A stretch of DNA of 8,122 nucleotides from Planctomycetota bacterium (GTDB taxonomy: Bacteria; Planctomycetota; Phycisphaerae; UBA1845). The translations under genes were made by a program, and so were the position numbers. A model generated the notes under the pieces. The model did not search any database and was not told where the DNA came from. It saw nothing but the letters and a program-made list of their open reading frames with translations. The stretch spans positions 1 through 8,122 of the forward strand of contig JADFRH010000092.1 of NCBI GenBank assembly GCA_022561415.1. Direction: 5' to 3'. Of this stretch, positions 1 through 4,885 are shown one piece after another (position 1 is the stretch's first letter; each line of letters opens with the position of its first letter).

Positions 1-355
1 CGCAGCCCTGGCTGCCGTGGATGCGATTGTACGAGCACATCACCGACAAGGGGTTGCCGCGCTCGATGCCGATCTGGAAGGCGAGGAGATCGCTCTCGCG
101 CGCCGCCGCATCGGATATCTTGACGTCGATGAACTTGCGCCCGGTCTCCTGCCCGTTGAGCGCGAAATGCTTGATCGTCGAGATGATGTTGTTCGATTGG
201 ATACCGGTGATCGCCGCGCCGACCAGTTCGCCCGTCAGCAACGGATCTTCGGAGAGATATTCGAACGTGCGCCCGTTGCGCGGATCGCGCGTCAGATTGG
301 CGCCGCCGGCGAGCAGCACGTTGAAGCCCTTGGCCCGCGCCTCCGCGCCGAGCCA
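1..355 (-). pseudogene. Glycoside hydrolase family 3 (beta-glucosidase-like) fragment, 5' end missing, runs off the left edge
   Basis: The minus-strand frame whose codons end at 355 reads WLGAEARAKGFNVLLAGG, then a GR-x-FEYLSEDPLL segment, the family signature KHFALNGQET (Lys-His at 172-167) and SVMCSY near the edge. This is the central part of the GH3 N-terminal TIM-barrel domain; such enzymes hydrolyse beta-linked glucosides and related sugars, often in the periplasm. The catalytic aspartate region lies further downstream, outside the window. Upstream, homology stops at about 355: the frame continues only as far as an in-frame stop at 392-394, with no ATG. The N-terminal part of the barrel, normally over 100 residues including any signal peptide, is therefore absent. 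I read it as a truncated pseudogene left by a deletion or rearrangement. A chimeric assembly join at about 355-390 is the alternative. Family assignment is firm; lack of function is inferred. Confidence 0.85.
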
Positions 356-452
356 TCGGACTCTCCACACAACAACGTCAGCCGCGATCGTTCATCCTGT
401 CTGCGCGAACGATCAGGGGCGGCCGCCGCTCCCCCGAAATGTGCCCGAACCG

Positions 453-481
453 TTGACCTTCTCCACGTCGGCGGGTAGAGT
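453..481 (+). promoter_or_regulatory. Putative sigma-70 promoter for the receiver-GGDEF operon
   Basis: TTGACC (453-458) and TAGAGT (476-481) are separated by 17 bases. The -35 box matches 5 of 6 and the -10 box 4 of 6 consensus positions. Transcription would start near 488, about 15 bases before the ATG at 503. No other gene start lies nearby. Confidence 0.45.
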
Positions 482-502
482 CCTACGGGTCGCTATTGGC
501 CT

Positions 503-1321
503 ATGTATTCCGAACCAACGAGCGATAACGTGTCCGACGCCTCAATCGATTCCAGCGGCAGCGTGCTTCATGTTCGCCCCTTCCCAGGCCGGTCCGCGTG
601 CGCGGACGATATGGACACGCGCCTGGGGTCGGTGGGTCTGCCGGTGGAGACTTGTTACGACGTCTACCGCGGCCTGGCAAGAGTCTGCAAGGACTCCGGA
701 AGCTCGTTTCGGGCCCTGATCCTCTGCATGGATGTTCTGGGATCGTTCGAGCTGGAGTTTTTCACCGTCATCGCCCGCGCCCGTCCCCATCTACCCGTCT
801 ACATCTACGGCGAGACGGCCGAGGGAACACGCAAGGCCCGCGCTTTGGAGTCCGGCGCCGTCTCCGACGTGACGGACGACGTTCTCGATCGCCTGGGCGA
901 TCGGAACCCGGTCACGCGACGGACCAGCAAACTGGCTCGGCCAGTCGATACGGCGCTTGACGATCGACTGGCCCGCGAAGCCGACGACGCCGAGCCAAGG
1001 GCTTCAGCCCTCGCGGACACCGCGCAGGCTGAAGCCTGCGGCTCAGCGCCGGACGAACCGGTCGAGCCTGCGGTCGAGGAACGCGATTCACAGGTCCAGG
1101 TTCCCTGGCTAAGTCGCGACGGTGGACCCGTTCGCCGCGGTCCGGGCGAACACCCTCCCGTCGAAGACGCGGCCGCTCCGGACAGAACCCTAGGCGAAGA
1201 CGCTTCGATCCGAGGACCGCACGAACCGTTGCTGACCGACCAGGAGCTACGGGCTTTGATGGGGGACGACCTGCCCGAGGCCTCCGCCGTGGATCCATTC
1301 GACGAAGGAGACCGCGTATGA
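503..1321 (+). CDS. Receiver-like protein with acidic, disordered C-terminal tail
   Basis: A 272-residue protein of unidentified function. Residues about 68-130 resemble the second half of a response-regulator receiver fold: a hydrophobic strand (ALILCMDVLG, with D77 where the phospho-acceptor might sit), a helix, a second strand (LPVYIYGE), then ARALESGAVSDV, which echoes the receiver segment after the conserved Thr. The N-terminal acidic pair and the conserved Lys are not obvious, so phosphorylation is doubtful. Residues about 135-240 are rich in D, E, P, A and R and look disordered; a short helix LLTDQELRALMGD (243-255) closes the protein and may be an interaction motif. Residues 164-181 are encoded by a REPIN-like repeat. 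ATG 503 has no clear Shine-Dalgarno; GTG 530 and ATG 611 are in-frame alternatives. The 3' end overlaps the diguanylate cyclase gene (ATGA), so it probably acts in the same signalling unit. Confidence 0.75.
   Translation: MYSEPTSDNVSDASIDSSGSVLHVRPFPGRSACADDMDTRLGSVGLPVETCYDVYRGLARVCKDSGSSFRALILCMDVLGSFELEFFTVIARARPHLPVYIYGETAEGTRKARALESGAVSDVTDDVLDRLGDRNPVTRRTSKLARPVDTALDDRLAREADDAEPRASALADTAQAEACGSAPDEPVEPAVEERDSQVQVPWLSRDGGPVRRGPGEHPPVEDAAAPDRTLGEDASIRGPHEPLLTDQELRALMGDDLPEASAVDPFDEGDRV
992..1044. repeat. REPIN-like inverted pair of imperfect palindromes inside a coding sequence
   Basis: Two 22-base elements in opposite orientation, 992-1013 and 1023-1044, are separated by 9 bases. Read in the same orientation they agree at 17 of 22 positions, sharing GAGCC at one end, the core GGCTTCAGCC and CG at the other end. 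Each is a small hairpin by itself: AGGGCT-TC-AGCCCT (998-1011) and CGCAGGCT-GA-AGCCTGCG (1023-1040). Two opposed palindromes make a REP doublet (REPIN), the class mobilised by RAYT transposases. It lies in frame and encodes residues 164-181 of the receiver-like protein. Confidence 0.6.
1305..1310 (+). promoter_or_regulatory. Ribosome binding site of the diguanylate cyclase gene
   Basis: AAGGAG lies 7 bases before ATG 1318, inside the end of the upstream gene. It fixes the start at 1318 and supports independent or coupled re-initiation at the ATGA overlap. Confidence 0.8.
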
Positions 1322-2667
1322 TCTCCGGCCCGGACTCGACAACCGATCCGTTTGCGGGTGATCGCGTGCTCGTTGTCGGTGACGGGCTGTGCGGCGCGAA
1401 CATCGCGGACGAGCTTCGCACGCGTTACCCCGATTTTTCCATCGCCTCCTGCGCCTCCTATCTGTCGGCCATCGCCGACCTCGCTAGCAGGCCGTCGCGC
1501 GCGGCGATTGCCTGTGTGGATCCGTCGCTGCCGCAGCTCGGCAACGCCATCGCCGGACTGCGTGAGGCCGGGGGCGATCGCATCAGGCTCATCCTCTGCT
1601 GCGCGACCGAGCAGGAACCGCTGGCGCGAGACATGCTCGAAAGCGGCGCCGACAGCTACCTGCTCCACCCGCTCGACGGCACCGAGCTGGATGATGCGAT
1701 CGGCTACGCCCGCATCGACGAACCAGCCCCGGCGCGCCGGGGGCTCTGCCAGTCCGTCATGCCGGTGCCCGACGCATCGCCCGTTTCGCCCGACGAGTTG
1801 GCTCAGTTGGCGGACGTACTCAGCGCGATCGGCGAGAAGCCCATGGCGATGATCGAGCGCATCGCGCCGCTGATTCGCAAGGCACTCGGAGCGCGTGCCG
1901 TCACCGTCGTGGTCGAAGGCGCCGTCGCTACGTCCGGTGAGGCCGTGACCCAGCCGGTTCTTACGGCGCCGCTGAAAGGGAAATCCGGCGTCATTGGGCA
2001 GCTCTGTATCGGCCAGCCCGAAGGCGAACCCTATACGTTACAAGACGTCGAACGGCTCACCCAATACGCCGCGGTCGTCGGCAACCTACTCGACGCCGCC
2101 TCCGAGCATCGCCACTGGCAGCGACTTGCGTTGACGGATGAGTGCAGCGGCCTGCCCAACCGCCGGTACGTCAACGAGAAACTGGATCAGATTCTGCACC
2201 AGGCCGGCGCCGATCGATTCCCCGTGACGCTTCTGCTGTTCGATATCGACGACCTCAAGACCTACAACGACGAGTTCGGCCACGACGCCGGCGATGAGAT
2301 CATCCGCGTCACCGGGCAGTTGTTTCAGCAGCACTGCCGCGAGCAGGACGTCGTCGCACGCTACGGCGGCGACGAATTCGCGGTTCTGTTTTGGGATCCC
2401 CAAGGCCCGCGCATCGCCGGCTCGCGACATCCCGACGGTGTGCTGGCCGTGCTGGACCGGTTCAATGCGTCGCTGCGCTCGCAGCAGTTCCCGCTGCTCG
2501 GCCCGACCGGCGTAGGACGTCTGACCATCAGCGGCGGACTTGCGACCTACCCCTGGGACGCCTCGACGCGGGAAGAGCTCTTCAAGAAAGCCGACGACGC
2601 CCTCCTGGCCGCCAAACGCGCCGGCAAAAACCGAATCTTTCTCATCGGCGAGGCCGACTCGCATTAG
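1318..2667 (+). CDS. Diguanylate cyclase: degenerate receiver, central domain, GGDEF
   Basis: A 449-residue soluble protein predicted to condense two GTP into the second messenger cyclic di-GMP. Residues about 15-130 form a receiver-like domain: DRVLVVGD strand, D68 at the phospho-acceptor position (CVDPSLP) and A96-T97. H117 replaces the usual switch Lys (YLLHPLD for YLxKP), and only one N-terminal acid (D22) is present, so classical phospho-control is uncertain. Residues about 160-260 may be a small GAF-like domain, a weak call. The GGDEF domain spans about 265-445: LTDECSGLPNRR, metal-binding FDIDDLK (D309), and an intact active site YGGDEF (350-354). An inhibitory I-site RxxD (R341-D344) sits exactly five residues before GGDEF, so product feedback inhibition is expected. 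No membrane segment or EAL domain is seen. The start is supported by AAGGAG and the ATGA overlap with the upstream gene, which likely supplies a regulatory partner. Confidence 0.93.
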   Translation: MISGPDSTTDPFAGDRVLVVGDGLCGANIADELRTRYPDFSIASCASYLSAIADLASRPSRAAIACVDPSLPQLGNAIAGLREAGGDRIRLILCCATEQEPLARDMLESGADSYLLHPLDGTELDDAIGYARIDEPAPARRGLCQSVMPVPDASPVSPDELAQLADVLSAIGEKPMAMIERIAPLIRKALGARAVTVVVEGAVATSGEAVTQPVLTAPLKGKSGVIGQLCIGQPEGEPYTLQDVERLTQYAAVVGNLLDAASEHRHWQRLALTDECSGLPNRRYVNEKLDQILHQAGADRFPVTLLLFDIDDLKTYNDEFGHDAGDEIIRVTGQLFQQHCREQDVVARYGGDEFAVLFWDPQGPRIAGSRHPDGVLAVLDRFNASLRSQQFPLLGPTGVGRLTISGGLATYPWDASTREELFKKADDALLAAKRAGKNRIFLIGEADSH

Positions 2668-2849
2668 GCAAGCCACACGAGCCACGGGAACGGGTCACGC
2701 AAGTTCGGATTCCGCCCCCAGCCGCTGGAGCGCGAAACGGCGTTACATGTGACAGGCAACGCACGCTGTGGTTTCCGAGAGAAAAGCGAACGCAGGATGC
2801 CGCTCCTTGCGGAACCAAGCGACGTGACGCTACACTGCTCGGCCATACT
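2668..2849. other. Spacer between the cyclase gene and tRNA-Gly
   Basis: These 182 bases hold no convincing ORF. No hairpin with a T-tract follows the cyclase stop; CCAGC-C-GCTGG is too small to call a terminator. The only functional signal seen is the likely tRNA promoter near its right end. Confidence 0.6.
2807..2836 (+). promoter_or_regulatory. Weak candidate promoter of tRNA-Gly
   Basis: TTGCGG (2807-2812) and TACACT (2831-2836) are spaced 18 bases apart, with the -10 box 13 bases before the mature tRNA 5' end. Matches to consensus are 3/6 and 4/6, so the call rests mainly on position. Confidence 0.35.
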
Positions 2850-2922
2850 GCGGGCGTAGCTCAATTGGTAGAGCATCAGCCTTCCAAGCTGAATGTTACG
2901 AGTTCGAGTCTCGTCGCCCGCT
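2850..2922 (+). tRNA. tRNA-Gly (anticodon TCC)
   Basis: A complete 73-base cloverleaf. The acceptor stem GCGGGCG (2850-2856) pairs perfectly with CGCCCGC (2915-2921), with T2922 as discriminator. The D arm is GCTC/GAGC with AATTGGTA in the loop. The anticodon stem TCAGC/GCTGA encloses CTTCCAA, giving anticodon TCC (2883-2885), which reads GGA and GGG glycine codons. The T arm ACGAG-TTCGAGT-CTCGT is perfect. CCA is not encoded. The T-rich TTCTTTTT just downstream (2924-2931) may end the transcript. The gene stays intact although a mobile element is inserted at its 3' end, as expected when the element brings a copy of the tRNA 3' part. Confidence 0.96.
2876..2922. other. Probable attachment site (attL) in the 3' half of tRNA-Gly
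   Basis: The tRNA segment from the anticodon stem to the 3' end is shared by the tRNA gene on the plus strand and the last 15 codons plus stop of the integrase gene on the minus strand. Tyrosine integrases commonly use the anticodon-loop-to-3'-end or T-loop part of tRNA genes as the core site. The exact core and crossover point cannot be fixed without the matching attR, which lies outside the window. Confidence 0.7.
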
Positions 2923-4267
2923 GTTCTTTTTCGTCGGTGCAAGGGGGTGCATAGACGTGCAACGGAGTGCATTTCGTCCCTTGTTTCGTAGCGTTTCCTC
3001 GCTGTGCCACGTCCGCGCCATTCTCTCCCGAAAGTGCAACGGGATGCAACGGGTTACTTTTCCGATGCGATGCGTTTGGCACATATTTGGCACTCCCAGT
3101 GGCACGCGCTTTCGAGCGGTTGTCACAGGTTCCGGTTGCCCGCTGGCGTTCCTCAGTCGGGTCGGTTCGATCGAGCGCCGGGAGGGCATTCAGGCCGTCC
3201 GCTAGGTCGCCTCTGACCGTGTGCGAGTAGCGGTCCATCGTGAGCGTGATTGTCGAGTGCCGGGCGAGTGCCTGAGCGATCTTCGGATGAACGCCGCCAC
3301 GGGCCAGGGCCGAGACGAACGTGTGCCGCAGTGCGTGAAAATCGGCCACCCGTCCCGATTCGTCGCGGTATTCGATTCCCGCTTCGGCCAAGTCCGCCCG
3401 AATCATCGCAGCGGTCTTTTCAGGCATCGACGGGAACACGGAGTGCAATCGGTCCACCGGGCCACGTTCATCGCGCCAGCGGCCAAGCATTTGCGCCGTA
3501 GACGGCTTCAACGGCTGAACGTCTTCGCGCCCGCTCTTGGCGAAAGACGCCTTGACGGTCACGCTCGGCGAATCGCCGTCCAGATCGCACGCGCCCCAAA
3601 CGAGTGTCCGCAGTTCGTTGCGGCGCAGTCCAGTTTCGACGGCGAGCGTGTAGAGCGTCGCTCGGTCTCCACCCGTCATGCCGAATCGGGTCACGCTCTT
3701 TCGCGTCGTGTCGAGTAGTCGCCGCAGTTCATCATCGGACAACGCCCGTCGATCATGTCGCCGATCCGTGCGGACGTTGCCGCCTTTCAGGTGTTGCACC
3801 GGGCTGTCGGGTGCTCGCCCGTCTTGGACCATCCACCGGCAGAATTGCCGGATCGCTTGGCCGTAGTCGTTGCACGTCTGGGCACCAAGCCCGTCGCGCT
3901 TCCGGTCGCCGATGTACTCTTGGACCTTGGACGCGCTCACGTCCGGCCAGTATGTGAACCGGCAACCGGCCAAGACCTTGCGCACGCGCGGAATCACCGT
4001 GGCGACGTGGTGCGGTGACGCCTTGTCGGCTAGGTGCCGCTGGTAGTCGTCAACGTGAGCGGTCAAAGGTCGCTTCCGGTGTTGCTCGAAACGATCGACC
4101 AGACCGGACGCCTCTCGGTCGGCGCGTCGCACCAACTCAGCGGCACGTTGTTCGGTTGCTGGCTTGTCTCTGAAACCGGCCACACGTCGCCGGATGCCGA
4201 GTCCGTCAACGTAGTCGATGTACCACTTCCGACCCTTCCCTTTCACAGGCTTGTAGATTCGTGCCAT
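2876..4267 (-). CDS. int: Tyrosine-type site-specific integrase
   Basis: A 463-residue tyrosine recombinase that would integrate and excise the element at tRNA-Gly. Residues 1-60 are an arm-binding-like N-terminus (KGRKWYIDYVDGLGIRRR), about 65-160 a SAM-like core-binding domain, and about 172-365 the catalytic domain. The catalytic set is complete: R215 (TGLRRNEL), K244 (AKSGRE), H311 and R314 (HALRHTF), H337 (ARHSTITLTMDRY) and nucleophile Y347. Residues 367-463 form an unusual polar tail of low similarity to the catalytic fold, and its last 15 residues are encoded inside tRNA-Gly. The frame is open further upstream, but ATG 4267 is preferred: the protein from here begins MARIYKPVKGKGRKW, AGG lies 6 bases before it, and the start follows the XRE gene stop by 7 bases, implying one transcript driven by the promoter before the XRE gene. 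The family is certain. Confidence 0.96.
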   Translation of the reverse strand: MARIYKPVKGKGRKWYIDYVDGLGIRRRVAGFRDKPATEQRAAELVRRADREASGLVDRFEQHRKRPLTAHVDDYQRHLADKASPHHVATVIPRVRKVLAGCRFTYWPDVSASKVQEYIGDRKRDGLGAQTCNDYGQAIRQFCRWMVQDGRAPDSPVQHLKGGNVRTDRRHDRRALSDDELRRLLDTTRKSVTRFGMTGGDRATLYTLAVETGLRRNELRTLVWGACDLDGDSPSVTVKASFAKSGREDVQPLKPSTAQMLGRWRDERGPVDRLHSVFPSMPEKTAAMIRADLAEAGIEYRDESGRVADFHALRHTFVSALARGGVHPKIAQALARHSTITLTMDRYSHTVRGDLADGLNALPALDRTDPTEERQRATGTCDNRSKARATGSAKYVPNASHRKSNPLHPVALSGENGADVAQRGNATKQGTKCTPLHVYAPPCTDEKEQRATRLELVTFSLEG

Positions 4268-4274
4268 ATTGCAC

Positions 4275-4499
4275 CTACCCTTTCCGTTTCCCGCGACCGA
4301 CCGGGCGCAGCTCCAAGCCGAGCGCTTCGCAGAACGCGGAGGCCGTCGCAAGCGTCGCGTCTCGGGTGCCTTTGACGAACCCGTGGCAGGCCGAGTAGTA
4401 GACGCCCGCCTGCTTGGAGAGCTGGCGAATACTCCACCCGGACGCGCGGAACCGTTTCCGAATCAGGCGGGCCAGCTCATTGTCAGGGTTCGTTTCCAT
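4275..4499 (-). CDS. Small XRE-family helix-turn-helix regulator upstream of the integrase
   Basis: A 74-residue single-domain DNA-binding protein. The fold is a Cro/CI-type HTH: ELARLIRKRFRASGW (helix 1), SIRQLSKQAG (helix 2), VYYSACHGFVKG (recognition helix), then TLATASAFCEALGLELRPV, a closing helix and strand common in this subfamily, followed by a basic tail (GRGKRKG). There is no sensing or oligomerisation domain beyond this. It lies 7 bases upstream of the integrase and is co-oriented, so the two are very probably one operon. A likely role is control of integrase expression and its own promoter, inferred from position. The start ATG 4499 is needed to complete helix 1; it has no proper ribosome binding site because the promoter -10 box ends only 6 bases before it, suggesting leaderless translation. 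Confidence 0.88.
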   Translation of the reverse strand: METNPDNELARLIRKRFRASGWSIRQLSKQAGVYYSACHGFVKGTRDATLATASAFCEALGLELRPVGRGKRKG

Positions 4500-4505
4500 A
4501 CCTAC

Positions 4506-4534
4506 AGTATATCACACACCGGATATCGTGTCAA
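4506..4534 (-). promoter_or_regulatory. Near-consensus sigma-70 promoter of the XRE-integrase operon, predicted leaderless
   Basis: On the minus strand TTGACA (4534-4529) is a perfect -35 box and TATACT (4511-4506) matches 5 of 6 -10 positions, with the optimal 17-base spacer. Six bases separate the -10 box from the ATG at 4499, so the expected start point is the A of the start codon. The spacer contains ACAC/GTGT arms 8 bases apart that could be an operator, but this is weak. Confidence 0.85.
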
Positions 4535-4755
4535 GTGCATTCCGATTCCGACAGGCTCGGATCGTCAATTGGCGTCCCGACGGCCTCAGCTTCGCAAGCT
4601 GTCCGCTACGATGCCGGTTCCCATCCGCACGGGACGATCTCGGACAGGCGGTCGGCACGTAAACCGCCGGTGCCGCCTGCAGCCGCGTCCCCGCATCGGA
4701 CGCCCTTTAGGTCGGGTCGTTTGCTCGATTCGTTGGTCATGGCAGCGGGTCCGTC

Positions 4756-4797
4756 AATAGGTGCTCACTCTCTGGGGCAAAAGTGTGAGCGCCTATT
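4756..4797. repeat. Inverted repeat copy 1 (half-sites GTGAGCRCCTA)
   Basis: AATAGGTGCTCAC (4756-4768) faces GTGAGCGCCTATT (4785-4797) across a 16-base spacer. The arms pair at 12 of 13 positions; the exception is a T opposite G, which would be a G-U wobble in RNA. Confidence 0.85.
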
Positions 4798-4834
4798 CAT
4801 AATACTCCCCAGCGACCTCAAGAATGGGTTTCTG

Positions 4835-4877
4835 ATTAGGTGCTCACATCCCACCCCCAGGGGGTGAGCGCCTATTC
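4835..4877. repeat. Inverted repeat copy 2 (half-sites GTGAGCRCCTA)
   Basis: TAGGTGCTCAC (4837-4847) faces GTGAGCGCCTATTC (4864-4877), again with a 16-base spacer and the same single T/G asymmetry as copy 1. The unit repeats with a period of exactly 79 bases. The spacer differs from copy 1 and with the neighbouring bases contains its own perfect palindrome CACCCCC-A-GGGGGTG (4852-4866), which would compete with the outer pairing. Confidence 0.85.
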
Positions 4878-4885
4878 GTGGGTTG

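Larger units (their letters stand above)
4500..4885. other. Gene-free control/replication region between primase-helicase and XRE genes
   Basis: No convincing coding sequence on either strand in these 386 bases; the overlapping plus-strand frames lack family character or coding context. Contents: the XRE-int promoter at one end, a small hairpin CAGCTT-CGC-AAGCTG (4587-4601), a GC-rich inverted repeat CAGGCGG/CCGCCTG (4645-4651 and 4673-4679), and two large inverted repeats (4755-4877). No T-tract follows either large hairpin on either strand, so simple termination of the primase transcript is not supported. In an element with its own primase-helicase this is the best candidate for the replication origin. 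Confidence 0.6.

Noticed and set aside
805..1668. 287-residue open frame on the minus strand opposite the receiver-cyclase genes
   Set aside because: It straddles the well-supported ATGA junction of two real genes and is rich in S, R, A and G with no domain; long antisense frames are common in GC-rich coding DNA.
2086..2685. 199-residue minus-strand open frame
   Set aside because: It lies opposite the GGDEF domain with its intact active site and shows no family features.
2664..3189. Two small minus-strand frames ending in or crossing the tRNA (ending GRRDSNS, or containing GDETRTRN)
   Set aside because: They are the other two frames of the integrase tail and antisense tRNA; such tRNA-derived peptides are frequent annotation errors.
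4268..4351. Upstream ATG at 4351 as start of the integrase
   Set aside because: It would lie inside the XRE gene in another frame; ATG 4267 follows that gene's stop by 7 bases, with AGG in front.
4535..4867. 110-residue plus-strand open frame in the gene-free region
   Set aside because: No domain, no ribosome binding site, low-complexity composition, and it runs through both inverted repeats.
4756..4877. CRISPR array
   Set aside because: Only two units, themselves inverted repeats with 16-base inner spacers, no further repeats and no cas genes.
4756..4877. Paired intrinsic terminators after the primase-helicase gene
   Set aside because: Neither hairpin is followed by a T-tract on either strand, and the 16-base loops are long for terminators.
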